DNA of 64,000 nucleotides from Desulfosporosinus acidiphilus SJ4 (GCF_000255115.2 NC_018068.1:3009977-3073976); one strand, 5' to 3'. Counted from the first letter of the stretch, positions 9,669 to 19,215 are shown. Program-made: numbers and translations. The notes: generated from the sequence alone by a model not told the origin.

Positions 9669-10391
9669 TCATTTTACCCGATCCAGTTCAATAGCCTTGG
9701 ATAAGGTTTTAATAGCCAACCTTAGCTGATCTTCATTAGGTTCTTTCGTGACAATGTACTTTTGGAGGATGGCAGCAATTTTAAAAATGATGCTAAGACG
9801 CTTTCGCCGATAACTCCAATCGAATATTTCATAACTCAAAGACATAGATACCAAATACAAAAGTAAGGGAATCTGGATTAATACATTGGAAAGCAAGAAG
9901 ACAATTGGCAGCATAATGACAACTAAATTGGTACCACACCGACTACTCACTCGATCAGCAGCTTGTACCTGCTCCGCTTCAAGCAGTCCTCCGCTGGAAT
10001 ATACATTAAAAGCTTTGTGTTCCGCACCATGATATTGCCACAATTCTTTAAAAAGGAATACCAATACAATCAAAACAGTACCATATATGGCAATAACAGA
10101 CCAAAGAGAAACAGCTGCATCCGCGGAATTAGATGAGAAAAACCATTCCCAGGGAATAGCTAACAACAAGATAATGACAAGAAACAATTTTCCGTTAAGC
10201 TTGGCAAGTTTAGAAATCCCTCGAATAAAGGGGATTCGGTCCATCACTTCAAGCAGCCGGTTTTCCGGCAGCTTTCGAATATGAATCCTAACATCCCCAT
10301 TTTTTAGCTTGCCACGCACCACAAACTTATTGGTAGCAAACGTAATCCCGTTTAGATGGGCGCGTCCTCCAAGTACTGCCAATTGACTCAC
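9669..10391 (-). CDS. DUF1385-family membrane protein (divergent YqhQ type)
   Basis: A 240-residue integral membrane protein with about four hydrophobic segments. The family core is present: YHGAEHKAFNVYSSGG, then RVSSRCGTNLVV, with conserved His, Glu and Cys positions. The N-terminus is short and divergent (GGRAHLNGITF in place of the usual GGQAVIEGVMMRG), and the total is well below the usual 300 or so residues. Start is uncertain: GTG at 10391, or TTG at 10382 with GGAGTGA upstream. Function of the family is not known. The last codons and terminator are duplicated at 5543-5693. Confidence 0.8.
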   Translation of the reverse strand: MSQLAVLGGRAHLNGITFATNKFVVRGKLKNGDVRIHIRKLPENRLLEVMDRIPFIRGISKLAKLNGKLFLVIILLLAIPWEWFFSSNSADAAVSLWSVIAIYGTVLIVLVFLFKELWQYHGAEHKAFNVYSSGGLLEAEQVQAADRVSSRCGTNLVVIMLPIVFLLSNVLIQIPLLLYLVSMSLSYEIFDWSYRRKRLSIIFKIAAILQKYIVTKEPNEDQLRLAIKTLSKAIELDRVK

Positions 10392-10451
10392 TCCATGTTG
10401 TTTTAGCTCAACTATACCATAGGTAAAGGTTATTTTGATAATTTTAGAATT

Positions 10452-10640
10452 CTAGCAGCTGATTTTAGGAAAAGAGGTGGGTTTATAAATATCATTAGCA
10501 CCCTGAAGTTCAAACTGAATCTTTCGAGCACAGAATTCACAGATATAGGGATACTTAGAGTTCTTTTTGACTGAGGAATAATCTTTATGCGCTGGAGTAA
10601 TTTCTTGCTTAGATCCACAAATATTGCATTGTATTTTCAT
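10452..10640 (-). CDS. Small zinc-ribbon protein (DUF2197-like)
   Basis: A 62-residue protein with two CxxC knuckles (CNICG near the start, CEFCARKI at about residues 34-41), fitting a zinc ribbon and resembling the DUF2197 family of short proteins found in Firmicutes. The AGGAG site 9 bases before the ATG is strong, so the gene is real despite its size. It is divergent from another small CxxC protein at 10843. Role unknown. Confidence 0.75.
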   Translation of the reverse strand: MKIQCNICGSKQEITPAHKDYSSVKKNSKYPYICEFCARKIQFELQGANDIYKPTSFPKISC

Positions 10641-10677
10641 TTCGATAATCTCCTCTCATTCCGCCCAAAAAAATCAC

Positions 10678-10704
10678 AAGAAGTAGGTAACTTACTACCT
10701 TCTT
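10678..10704. promoter_or_regulatory. Inverted repeat between two small zinc-ribbon genes
   Basis: AAGAAG and GTAA arms pair with TTAC and CTTCTT around a short centre. It sits in the divergent promoter region of the two small zinc-ribbon genes and could be an operator shared by both. Confidence 0.3.
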
Positions 10705-10842
10705 ATCCAATATAGTATTAGCGTTTTATGAAAAGTGCTACCCCACTCCCCCTCAGGTGAATGGATACTCCCAAATTATTGGTAAGATTACTTGGAACCT
10801 TGTTCATGATTGTCCATAAATTAGAGTAAGGGAGGAATTAGC

Positions 10843-11043
10843 GTGAAAGAAGAAGTTGAATGTGTTCATTGTGGTAAAAAAAACAAAAAAGAACTTTGGT
10901 GTATAACGACTGCTTACGCTTTAACTATGAACAGTGAGGAGGTTATAAAACGAAATAATCCAAGCTTAGTCTTCTTTTGTCCAAGTTGTGGTTTGCCAAA
11001 CTCGCAAAAAAATGAGGATTTGGAAGAAATCCCGGAAAATTAA
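10843..11043 (+). CDS. Small zinc-ribbon hypothetical protein
   Basis: A 66-residue protein starting at GTG with GGGAGGA about 8 bases upstream. It has CVHCGKK near the N-terminus and CPSCGLP at about residues 46-52, two CxxC pairs suggesting one bound zinc. No family was recognised. It is divergent from the DUF2197-like gene; the 220 bases after it hold no gene. Confidence 0.65.
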   Translation: MKEEVECVHCGKKNKKELWCITTAYALTMNSEEVIKRNNPSLVFFCPSCGLPNSQKNEDLEEIPEN

Positions 11044-11264
11044 CTTTCTATTCATAAGGCGGTACCGCTTCGCGGCATGGGGAGCCACCTTCATACCCTA
11101 CCCTAAGCGGCACCTATTGATCAATGAAATTTATATCACGTCAAAACGAATAATCTCCGGTGTATACTTTCGAATATGTCTGAAGCCTGACAACTATAAT
11201 TAAATTTCATAATCCTAAACACTTTAAGACAAACTAAGATAAACATACAAGGAGGATAATTCCT

Positions 11265-12458
11265 TTGTACTCACTACTTCTTAAGAATTGCCTGATTTTA
11301 GAACAACACGGAAACGTTGAACTTAAGGATATTTTAATCGAAAAGGGAAAAATAACGTCTCTAGGAGAGAATCTATCCTCCGCCGGTCGTTCTAAAACTA
11401 TTGATATAGAAGAACATTATGTCTTACCTGGATTTATTGACTGCCATACACACTTAGGTATCATTGAAGAATGTACAGGAAAGATTGGAGTTGACAATAA
11501 CGAAACATCCAACGCTGTTACCCCCCATCTTCGCGGAATTGATGCAGTTAACCCGCTTGACGTAGGTTTTAAAGACGCTCTTAAGTCCGGAGTTACAACA
11601 GTTATGGTTGGTCCAGGCAGTAATAATGTAGTTGGTGGACTCTCCTTGGCCTGTAAAACCTCAGGAAGTATTATAGATCAAATGATTATCAAAAGTCCTG
11701 TTGGCTTAAAAATCGCTCTTGGAGAAAATCCAATCAATACTTATGGAACCGACAGCAAATGTCCTGTTACAAGAATGGGGACCGCTGCCTTAATCAGAGA
11801 ACTCTTCGCAAGGGCTGAAGATTATCAAGATTTAAAAAAGCAAGGCAAAATCAAGTACCGTGATCTTCGTCTAGAATCAATCATCCCGGTCCTCCAAGGA
11901 GAAATTCCTCTACGGGCGCATGCTCATAGGGCCGACGATATTGTTACCGCTGTTCGAATAGCTGAAGAGTTTAAAATTCACAAACTTGTCATCGAGCATG
12001 GAACTGAAGCTGACCTGGTCAAAGATTATCTAAAAGAGCGTGAGATACCGGTAGCTTTTGGCCCTATGTTGACACCAAGAATCAAGATGGAACTCAAAAG
12101 CCGAAATTATAAAACCGCCGTCAATCTTGTGGCAGCGGGTATAAAAGTAGCATTAATTACTGACCATCCTTATAATTCAATTGACCAATTGCGTACGATT
12201 GCAGCCTTGAGCATCAGCGAAGGCTTGAATCAGGACGATGCTTTGCGTGCCCTCACTATAAACCCCGCCGAAATTCTCGGTTGCGGTCAACAGATTGGAG
12301 CAATTAAAAACGGCTTTGATGCTGATCTGGTTGTTTTTGATGGTAACCCTTTTAATCTTAACTCAAAGGTCGATTTTACTTTCATTAATGGACAACCGGT
12401 ATATTCAAAAGACATGACTCAGTCTAAGTTGCAACAAATGCCTCCTGAACACAAATAA
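11265..12458 (+). CDS. Amidohydrolase-family metal-dependent hydrolase
   Basis: A 397-residue amidohydrolase-superfamily enzyme related to imidazolonepropionase, N-acetylglucosamine-6-phosphate deacetylase and dihydroorotase-like proteins. The metal site shows as LPGFIDCHTHLG (HxH), LRAHAHRADD, VIEHGTE and ALITDHPYN (the catalytic Asp region), and the C-terminus returns to the beta-sandwich at GFDADLVVFDGNPF. Start is TTG with AAGGAGGAT upstream, a strong site. It is monocistronic, ending at a good terminator (12533-12564). Substrate unknown; similar proteins are often annotated only as amidohydrolase. Confidence 0.85.
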   Translation: MYSLLLKNCLILEQHGNVELKDILIEKGKITSLGENLSSAGRSKTIDIEEHYVLPGFIDCHTHLGIIEECTGKIGVDNNETSNAVTPHLRGIDAVNPLDVGFKDALKSGVTTVMVGPGSNNVVGGLSLACKTSGSIIDQMIIKSPVGLKIALGENPINTYGTDSKCPVTRMGTAALIRELFARAEDYQDLKKQGKIKYRDLRLESIIPVLQGEIPLRAHAHRADDIVTAVRIAEEFKIHKLVIEHGTEADLVKDYLKEREIPVAFGPMLTPRIKMELKSRNYKTAVNLVAAGIKVALITDHPYNSIDQLRTIAALSISEGLNQDDALRALTINPAEILGCGQQIGAIKNGFDADLVVFDGNPFNLNSKVDFTFINGQPVYSKDMTQSKLQQMPPEHK

Positions 12459-12532
12459 ATTATTATGTAATCTGTCAACTTGGTATCATTTTATTGTTAT
12501 TTTGACGTGCTGTACTATCTAATATTCTCTGA

Positions 12533-12564
12533 CTGCGAGCTCTATAGGGCCCGCAGTTTTTTTT
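12533..12564 (+). terminator. Terminator after amidohydrolase gene
   Basis: CTGCG and GC arms pair with GC and CGCAG, followed by eight T residues on the plus strand, a classical intrinsic terminator. Confidence 0.8.
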
Positions 12565-12763
12565 ATTCACTCGGTATTTCATAGCGGGCGCAATCTCTCT
12601 GCCACTCGCGGTGGAGGCAACATAAAATTTTCTGCTGACAACTATTCGAGTAGGAGTTCGCTTTCCCCTGTCGAAGTTTATTAATTGCAACTGATCTAAA
12701 CATTCTGAGTTCTTTAGGTTGGTTGATCATGTCAAAGGGGGTGTTAATCTAGAAATCAAGAGG

Positions 12764-12782
12764 TTGGACATCCAATGTCCAA
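12764..12782. promoter_or_regulatory. Perfect 8-base inverted repeat upstream of nucleotidase gene
   Basis: TTGGACAT, three bases, ATGTCCAA, centred about 147 bases before the nucleotidase start. The dyad is a plausible operator, for example for a phosphate- or nucleotide-responsive regulator, but no specific factor is recognised. Confidence 0.4.
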
Positions 12783-12919
12783 TGTTACATATGCATTATG
12801 CAAAGTTTTCGGCCAGATATATTATTTTATACTGTTCATAAAGGAAACTCGGCTTGTGCGGAGCTTGCAAAAGCAGAAGCCGTATAAAGAAAGACCAATG
12901 ATTTGGAGGAGAATCAGAA

Positions 12920-15900
12920 ATGTTGGGAATCAAGTTTAGAGAAGCGAAACATAAGGCTTTAAGCTTCTTAATGCTAGCCGTTATGATCCTGAGCGTTTTT
13001 GTCAGTATACCGCAAATTGCTATCGGTGCAACAGCTGCCAAAACATTCGATTTCGTTGAAGTGACAGACTTTCATGGCACTTTGAACCCTGTCGGCAGCA
13101 CCCAGCCGGTGGCTGCAGTCTTAGCTGAGCAAATAAAGACCATCAAAGCACAAAACCCCGATACAGTTGTTCTATCCGGTGGAGATATGTTCCAAGGCTC
13201 TGCCTTATCCAATATTCTAAAAGGACAACCAGTCATTAATATGATGACGAACATTGGGTTTGATGCTATGGCTCTGGGAAACCACGAATATGATTGGGGG
13301 ATTGATTCTGTCATCGATTCACAGAACGCTGTAATAAAAGGAACCTCTATTCCCGTTCTGGCCTGCAATATTTATAGTAAGACAACAGGACATCCGGTCA
13401 GCTACTCCAAACCTGACATCATGCTGGAAAAAGACGGTGTTAAAATCGGTTTGATCGGTGCAGTAGACAATTTGGAGTTTCCAACCTCAATCACTCCTGG
13501 GTTAATTAAAGATGTGAATTTCAAAGATCCTGCTCCAATTATCAATCAATTGGCTAAGGATTTAAGGAATCAAGGTGCCCAAATTGTCGTTGTTGTGGCC
13601 CATATGGGAGCTTCTCAGGACAAAAACGGAACTGTAAGCGGCAATTTAATTGATATGGTGAAACAGCTGTCCGGGGTGGATGCAGTCTTTGGCGGACATA
13701 CTCATACGATTGTTACTACCAAAGTCAATAATATCCCTGTGGGTATTGGTAATGCTTATGGCAAGGGATTTTTAGATCTCAAGGTCACACTGAATTCAGA
13801 TGGAACAGTAAGTGCCGGAAATATGATCTACAACGACGATACCGTCATGTATAAAGCTGACAATCCAGCAGTCGATTCTGAAGTGAAAGCGATCGTGACC
13901 AAAGCTTCAAAAGATGTAGGCCCAACCTTTAACGAAGTAGTGGGAACCGCTTCTCTTAATCTGACTAGAGAGCAAAGCGCCATGCCGTTTGGCGATTCCC
14001 TCTTAGGTAACTGGTCCAGTCAGGCCATCAAAGATACGGCTCAAACGGACTTTGCGTTTATGAATAACGGCGGGCTGAGAGTCGATCTTCCTAAAGGAGA
14101 CATTACAGTCAGTGATGTTTGGGCCTTGATGCCCTTTGACGATACAATCTATACCATGAAAATGACCGGGGCTCAAATCAAAGCCGTGCTTGAAGATGCT
14201 GTGCAGGATGGCGGACTCGGGATACAAATTGCCGGTCTTTCCTTTGCTTACGACCCTTCTAAACCTTCTATGAATCGCGTTATTTCAATAAAGTCCTCCG
14301 GTGGAATCCCCATTGAATTATCGAAAAGCTATACAGTGGCAACCAATGACTTTATGGCTGACGGAGGCGACAAGTTTATTGGGTTTAATGATCCTTCAAT
14401 AGTGAATAAACAAGATACGGGCATTCTCGTACGTGATGCGTTTATTAAAGAGATGAAAACCCAAAAAACAATGACTGCGTCCGTAGACCACCGGATTCAG
14501 TCAACCGCGGTCGAAGTAACTGTTCTAGCTACTTCTGACATTCACGGAAGCATTTTGCCATGGGATTATAGCAGTGCCAAAGAGGCTGACCTGGGTCTGG
14601 CAAAAATCTCAACCTACGTCAATCAAGTCCGGTCCCAAAATCCCAATGTGGTTTTAGTTGATGACGGCGATTCCATTCAAGGGACACCACTAACCTATTA
14701 TTATGACAAAATCGATACCAAAACTGAATATCCCATCGCGAAGGTCATGGGAGCCATGGGATATGATACTTGGACTCTCGGCAACCATGAATATAACTAT
14801 GGCCTGGACGTTTTGAACCGCGTAATTGGCGATATGCAGAAGGAAAATATCAATGTTCTTTCAGCCAATACTTATAAAGACGATAACTCAAACTTTGTTA
14901 AACCCTATTACATTAAGACAATCTCCACTAACCAAGGAAATGTGAACGTTGGCATTATCGGTTTAACCACCAAGTGCATTCCAGATTGGGAGGACAAGGC
15001 CCATTATTCCGGACTTCATTTCAATGATCTCGTCGAAGAAGCGAATAAATGGGTACCAATTGTCAGAGCGGCCGGAGCCGATATCGTGGTGGTTGCGGCT
15101 CACTCCGGTGAAGAATCACCTTCCGACACCATTCCTGAAAATCAGATTAAAGCTATGGCAACCGGAGTCAATGGGATTGATGCCATTGTAGCCGGCCACA
15201 CACATAAAAAAATTGATGAGGATACTTTCACTAACCCTGACGGACAAAAGGTTATTGTCACCGAACCCAGGAATGCCGGAAAAGATGTCTGCCAAATTAA
15301 TTTTACCATCACCAAAGATGATCATGGAAAATGGCAAATTGCTGATAAATCAAGCAAAGCGATCACCATTGACAGCAAGATTGCTGCTGATCCCAAAATC
15401 CTTCAGATCGCCAAGCCGTATCAGGATGAAACGTTATCCTATGTAGCTACAAAGATTGGTGCGGCCACCGGTGATTTCCTTGGTACTAACCAGTTGAGCC
15501 AGGAAACACCATTGATGGACTTGATAAACAAAGTCCAAAAGCACTATGCCAAAACCGATCTTTCCATTGCCGCGCCGCTCAGCAACAAAGCCAAAATTCT
15601 AAAAGGTGACGTGACCATCCAAGACCTCATGGGCGTTTACGTCTATGAGAACTACCTTTATGGAATTAAAATGACCGGCAAACAGTTGAAAAACTGGATG
15701 GAATGGTCGGCGCGCTACTATAAACAAGCTGCATCTCCTAGTGATCCTGTGACTAAGGACACCGCATTAAATGTTCCGGACTACAATCTCGACCAGTTAT
15801 ACGGAGCAACCTACACGATTGATTTGACTCAGCCCATTGGCAGTCGAATTAAAAATTTAAAGGTCAACGGCAAGCTTGTACAGGATAATGATGTATTTAC

Positions 15901-16540
15901 TGTTGCCATTAATAACTACCGTTATAATGGCGGGGGCGGCTTCATGGACAAAGCGGGAATCAGCAACCCGGAAGTAACCTTTGACTCCGCCAAACAATAT
16001 GGAGACGACGGTCAAGTTCGTAACTTAATGATCAAGTATATCCAGGAAAAAGGCACCATTGAACCGACCATTGATAATGATTGGACGATCTCAATGAATC
16101 CGGTCATAAATGGAACCGGTTCTGCAGTTCCTGCCCCCAGTACAACTGATGCGAACAAACTGCAAGTTACGGCCTCATGGCTCAATCTCCGCACTGGTCC
16201 GGGACTTGATTATTCAGTCGTTGGCTCGATTCCTCACGGTACTCTGGTGGAACTCGTAAGCACCTCTGGAGATTGGGACAAAATCAGTTATCAGGGGAAT
16301 ACGTATTTTATCAATGCCAAATTTGTTAAACCCAGATCTCAAGTTCTAAAAACTGTAAAGGTTATTTCGCAAATAGGACTCAATGTCCGCGATGGTGCCG
16401 CATTATCCGGCAAAATTCTCGGTGCATTGCCCTATGGTTCTCTCGTAGAGGTCGTTGGAGCTTCCGGCGATTGGTATAAGATTATTTACAAAAACGGATA
16501 TGGATATATTTATGCCCAATTCACTGCCCAACTTTCCTAA
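12920..16540 (+). CDS. Secreted double 5'-nucleotidase with SH3b repeats (YfkN-like)
   Basis: A 1206-residue exported phosphoesterase made of two complete modules. A signal peptide (about residues 1-37) leads to metallophosphatase module 1 (TDFHGT at 49-54, GGDMFQG, GNHEYDWG at 120-127, GGHTHT) and its 5'-nucleotidase C-terminal domain, then module 2 (TSDIHG at 538-543, DDGDSIQG, GNHEYNYG at about 621, AGHTHK) with its own C-terminal domain. Two SH3b domains (about 1080-1140 and 1147-1206) likely bind cell wall. Both sets of metal-binding residues look complete. The plan is like B. subtilis YfkN, which combines 2',3'-cyclic phosphodiesterase and nucleotidase, but with SH3b rather than a sorting signal. 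ATG start with GGAGGAG upstream. Role: scavenging phosphate and nucleosides outside the cell. Confidence 0.9.
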   Translation: MLGIKFREAKHKALSFLMLAVMILSVFVSIPQIAIGATAAKTFDFVEVTDFHGTLNPVGSTQPVAAVLAEQIKTIKAQNPDTVVLSGGDMFQGSALSNILKGQPVINMMTNIGFDAMALGNHEYDWGIDSVIDSQNAVIKGTSIPVLACNIYSKTTGHPVSYSKPDIMLEKDGVKIGLIGAVDNLEFPTSITPGLIKDVNFKDPAPIINQLAKDLRNQGAQIVVVVAHMGASQDKNGTVSGNLIDMVKQLSGVDAVFGGHTHTIVTTKVNNIPVGIGNAYGKGFLDLKVTLNSDGTVSAGNMIYNDDTVMYKADNPAVDSEVKAIVTKASKDVGPTFNEVVGTASLNLTREQSAMPFGDSLLGNWSSQAIKDTAQTDFAFMNNGGLRVDLPKGDITVSDVWALMPFDDTIYTMKMTGAQIKAVLEDAVQDGGLGIQIAGLSFAYDPSKPSMNRVISIKSSGGIPIELSKSYTVATNDFMADGGDKFIGFNDPSIVNKQDTGILVRDAFIKEMKTQKTMTASVDHRIQSTAVEVTVLATSDIHGSILPWDYSSAKEADLGLAKISTYVNQVRSQNPNVVLVDDGDSIQGTPLTYYYDKIDTKTEYPIAKVMGAMGYDTWTLGNHEYNYGLDVLNRVIGDMQKENINVLSANTYKDDNSNFVKPYYIKTISTNQGNVNVGIIGLTTKCIPDWEDKAHYSGLHFNDLVEEANKWVPIVRAAGADIVVVAAHSGEESPSDTIPENQIKAMATGVNGIDAIVAGHTHKKIDEDTFTNPDGQKVIVTEPRNAGKDVCQINFTITKDDHGKWQIADKSSKAITIDSKIAADPKILQIAKPYQDETLSYVATKIGAATGDFLGTNQLSQETPLMDLINKVQKHYAKTDLSIAAPLSNKAKILKGDVTIQDLMGVYVYENYLYGIKMTGKQLKNWMEWSARYYKQAASPSDPVTKDTALNVPDYNLDQLYGATYTIDLTQPIGSRIKNLKVNGKLVQDNDVFTVAINNYRYNGGGGFMDKAGISNPEVTFDSAKQYGDDGQVRNLMIKYIQEKGTIEPTIDNDWTISMNPVINGTGSAVPAPSTTDANKLQVTASWLNLRTGPGLDYSVVGSIPHGTLVELVSTSGDWDKISYQGNTYFINAKFVKPRSQVLKTVKVISQIGLNVRDGAALSGKILGALPYGSLVEVVGASGDWYKIIYKNGYGYIYAQFTAQLS

Positions 16541-16632
16541 CTCATGGAATCTTATCGTCTTAGCCGGCGACCGCTAGTTCAAGTTTGCTTGGCAAGTAAA
16601 TAACAAAGTTTATGCTTTTCTGTGGAATAACA

Positions 16633-16678
16633 GGGGTTGCATAATGAACGTTTCAAGTTCGTTATGCAACCCCCTTTT
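16633..16678. terminator. Bidirectional terminator between convergent genes
   Basis: GGGGTTGCATAA pairs with TTATGCAACCCC (with inner GAACG/CGTTC-like pairing), followed by CTTTTG on plus and C-rich then TGTTATTCC on minus. It serves the convergent nucleotidase and alpha/beta hydrolase genes. Confidence 0.8.
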
Positions 16679-16719
16679 GTCTGAAACCATCTGAGAATAT
16701 CCGGCTCAATAATCCATAT

Positions 16720-17511
16720 TCAATATATAACTTGCACAAATTCACGCGGGATGGTTTTTTCATGAATCCATAACCGAATGATTTTATTAAATTCTTCATA
16801 CCTAGTCCATGGGTAGGTATGGTCTGCCTTATTTAATAATATTCCTCTCGAATCGGGCAGGATTTCGGCAATTTCCTTGACGGACTGTTTCATTGCCTTA
16901 AGTTCCTTTTCTCCGGCTAGTATTAAAGTTGGAACATTTGCCAGCTCCAAATTTCTGGGAATCTTAGAAAATTGAATTAGCTGGTCATATAGCCTAAAAA
17001 GGGAGTCTGAAGTGAGGTTCGAGAAATCCTCCTTATAATGTTCGATAGAGTACTCGTCAGGTAACTTTAACAGTTTAATGAGCAGATATTGCACAACTTT
17101 GTTTCGTAACATTAGTGAAGAGATTTTATAAGTAACCGGCCGATGGATGAGCTTAAGGCAAAATAGTGGTCCAACGAATGCACTGGCTATGATGGCATGA
17201 TCAATTAAATCCGGCCTCGTGCTCAATAATTCAACAACGACTTTACCTCCCAGCGAATGACCAATGACATGGGCTTTGTGATTATTGGCGCGGTTTTCAA
17301 TGAGTTCTGCTATAAGGGCTGAACAATCCTTTAAATTCATTATCCCTTGACTCAGACTTTTCCCATGTCCGGGCAAATCAGGCACAAGGCAGTGATAATC
17401 GTTAAAATGTTCAACTTGCCTGCACCAAACCCAGCCACTTAATCCGCCGCCATGAATAAATACGATCGATGGCCTGCTTCTGTTCCCCATCTCTTCATAA
17501 TAAATTGTCAT
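16720..17511 (-). CDS. Alpha/beta-fold hydrolase
   Basis: A cytoplasmic alpha/beta hydrolase of about 263 residues. The oxyanion region is FIHGGGLSG, the nucleophile elbow GHSLGG, the acid probably in the LILAGEKEL strand, and the His in NKADHTYPW. I favour the ATG at 17511, which has GGGGTG just upstream and begins where the family normally begins; an ATG at 17544 would add 11 residues and has no clear site. It follows a small unknown gene by about 56 bases, so the two probably share a transcript. Substrate unknown. Confidence 0.82.
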   Translation of the reverse strand: MTIYYEEMGNRSRPSIVFIHGGGLSGWVWCRQVEHFNDYHCLVPDLPGHGKSLSQGIMNLKDCSALIAELIENRANNHKAHVIGHSLGGKVVVELLSTRPDLIDHAIIASAFVGPLFCLKLIHRPVTYKISSLMLRNKVVQYLLIKLLKLPDEYSIEHYKEDFSNLTSDSLFRLYDQLIQFSKIPRNLELANVPTLILAGEKELKAMKQSVKEIAEILPDSRGILLNKADHTYPWTRYEEFNKIIRLWIHEKTIPREFVQVIY

Positions 17512-17567
17512 CCCGACACCCCATTCTGGAAACACAGCTGACATCCTATTCTAATTTTTCGGAGACT

Positions 17568-17843
17568 TCACTTGTCTCCGATTATTCTGGCCCTGTCATA
17601 AGCTAAACGGTTCTTGATATCCTTTACTTCTTCAGAAATAGCCTCAGGATTTAATTCCCCACTCGTAGAAAGACCGTACCTTTTTTTTGCAACAAGAAAT
17701 GATCCCTTTCGTTTGGAAAGTTTTTTAAACCGGTTAAACTGGTACATTTGTTCCCCTTCTCCCTTTTGTGGGTCTGCAAATGCCAGCTTTCGGGTTGGGC
17801 GTATGCTGCTGATTGGTTTTATTTCCTCTATCCTGTCATCCAA
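17568..17843 (-). CDS. Hypothetical 91-residue basic protein
   Basis: A 91-residue protein of unknown function starting at TTG with AGGGGGG seven bases upstream. The N-terminus DRIEEIKPISSIRPTRKL is followed by basic stretches (KKLSKRKG) and a charged C-terminus. No membrane helix or cysteine motif is present. It precedes the alpha/beta hydrolase gene on the same strand. No family recognised. Confidence 0.6.
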   Translation of the reverse strand: MDDRIEEIKPISSIRPTRKLAFADPQKGEGEQMYQFNRFKKLSKRKGSFLVAKKRYGLSTSGELNPEAISEEVKDIKNRLAYDRARIIGDK

Positions 17844-18161
17844 ATAATTCCCCCCTGCTCAAGACTTTATCTCTAATTATGTTATCGATATTTCATTTGA
17901 GAAAATTCACATTGAGTTATTATGATCTTTAAACATATCCTGGCACAAAGATTTATTCTAAAGGGTAAAAAAACACAAACTTGCCAGTAGGTTTGGCAAT
18001 TAAAACCTTCGTGGAATTCAAAAACCTTTTCTGAGCACTCACTCTATTTGACTCTATTTAATATATTGGATTAAACAGTATCTAATATCTGTAATATATC
18101 TCAAATCGCAGCAGATATTTCCAAACACAGTACATCTGACAAGGGAGGTAGACACGGATAA
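17844..18161. other. Divergent intergenic region
   Basis: AT-rich, no gene. A small hairpin, TTGCC pairing with GGCAA at 17981-17999, is the only structure seen. It separates the 91-residue gene from the divergent metallophosphoesterase gene. Confidence 0.4.
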
Positions 18162-19079
18162 ATGGATAAGTTAAAACGTATTTCGAAAATCTTTCAAGAT
18201 GCGGAAAAAATTCCCTTCGACGACTCCTCTAAGATTATTCTATTTAGTGACGTTCATAGAGGGGACGGTAGTTGGGCTGATGATTTTTTAAAGAACCAAA
18301 ATTTGTACTATGCCGCCTTGAACCATTACTATCATGAAAATTATAGCTACATAGAGATTGGCGACGGTGACGAACTTTGGAAAAATAATAAACTGTCCGA
18401 AATAATCGATGTGCATAATGATACATTTAACTTACTTTCTAGGTTCTATAATGAAGGCCGGTTTTATATGATTTCAGGAAATCACGACATTGTAAAACAA
18501 TCTAATCAATATGTAACAGATAATTTATATCAATACTTTGATGAACGAACTAAAAAATATGTCCCTTTATTTGAGAAGATTAAAATACATGAGGGTTTAA
18601 TTTTGAAACATCGAGAAACGAATCAGCAACTCTTTTTGATCCACGGGCATCAAGCAAACATCATGGATTATGAACTGTGGTGGTTTTCAAGATTTCTCGT
18701 CCGATATCTCTGGAGACACCTTGAGTTGTTTGGCATGAACGACCCCACAAGCACTGGAAGAAATTACGAAAAGAAAGAAGAAGTCGATAATATTTTAATC
18801 GATTGGGTAACTCAAAATAACCAAATCCTTATTGCCGGACATACCCATAGACCGATGTTTCCTGAAGTAGGCACTCCCCCCTATTTTAATGACGGAAGTT
18901 GTGTCCACCCGCTGAGCATCACGGGAATTGAGATCAATGATGGTTCTATTGCCCTTATCAAGTGGAGTGTTAAAACCAAAGATGATGGGACTTTATACAT
19001 TGACAAAGATTTTCTTGAAGGACCTAGAAAATTATCAGATTATCAATATTCCGCAAACGACATATTAAGATGGTTTTAA
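18162..19079 (+). CDS. Calcineurin-like metallophosphoesterase
   Basis: A 305-residue cytoplasmic phosphoesterase with the full metal-site series: FSDVHRGDG (DxH), GDGDELW (GD), SGNHD (GNHD), the HGHQAN His, and AGHTHRP (GHTH). The order and spacing resemble the LpxH/YbbF-like branch of the calcineurin family, although no lipid A pathway is expected in this organism. ATG start with GGGAGG about 13 bases upstream. Monocistronic. Substrate unknown; a phosphodiester or nucleotide is the family-level expectation. Confidence 0.85.
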   Translation: MDKLKRISKIFQDAEKIPFDDSSKIILFSDVHRGDGSWADDFLKNQNLYYAALNHYYHENYSYIEIGDGDELWKNNKLSEIIDVHNDTFNLLSRFYNEGRFYMISGNHDIVKQSNQYVTDNLYQYFDERTKKYVPLFEKIKIHEGLILKHRETNQQLFLIHGHQANIMDYELWWFSRFLVRYLWRHLELFGMNDPTSTGRNYEKKEEVDNILIDWVTQNNQILIAGHTHRPMFPEVGTPPYFNDGSCVHPLSITGIEINDGSIALIKWSVKTKDDGTLYIDKDFLEGPRKLSDYQYSANDILRWF

Positions 19080-19215
19080 GCATAAAAGTTCCAATATTTG
19101 GCCTATAGACGGGTTCTAATTAATCTTTATAATAAAAATGATTAGCGGAATTTGTAGTAATTTCGAAAGTTTTCGACAGAAAGTTTATTAAAATTAATAC
19201 AAGGGAGCAATTTCT

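Larger units (their letters stand above)
12459..12919 (+). other. Intergenic stretch: terminator and inverted repeat
   Basis: Holds the terminator of the amidohydrolase gene and, further on, a perfect inverted repeat at 12764-12782 upstream of the nucleotidase gene. No gene is supported; a minus-strand 71-codon frame overlaps the terminator and is rejected. Confidence 0.5.

Noticed and set aside
12475-12690. A 71-codon minus-strand frame after the amidohydrolase gene
   Set aside because: It overlaps the intrinsic terminator 12533-12564, and lacks a ribosome site.
17938-17956. TGGCAC-like -24 element on the plus strand
   Set aside because: No GC at the -12 position, so it does not fit the sigma-54 consensus.
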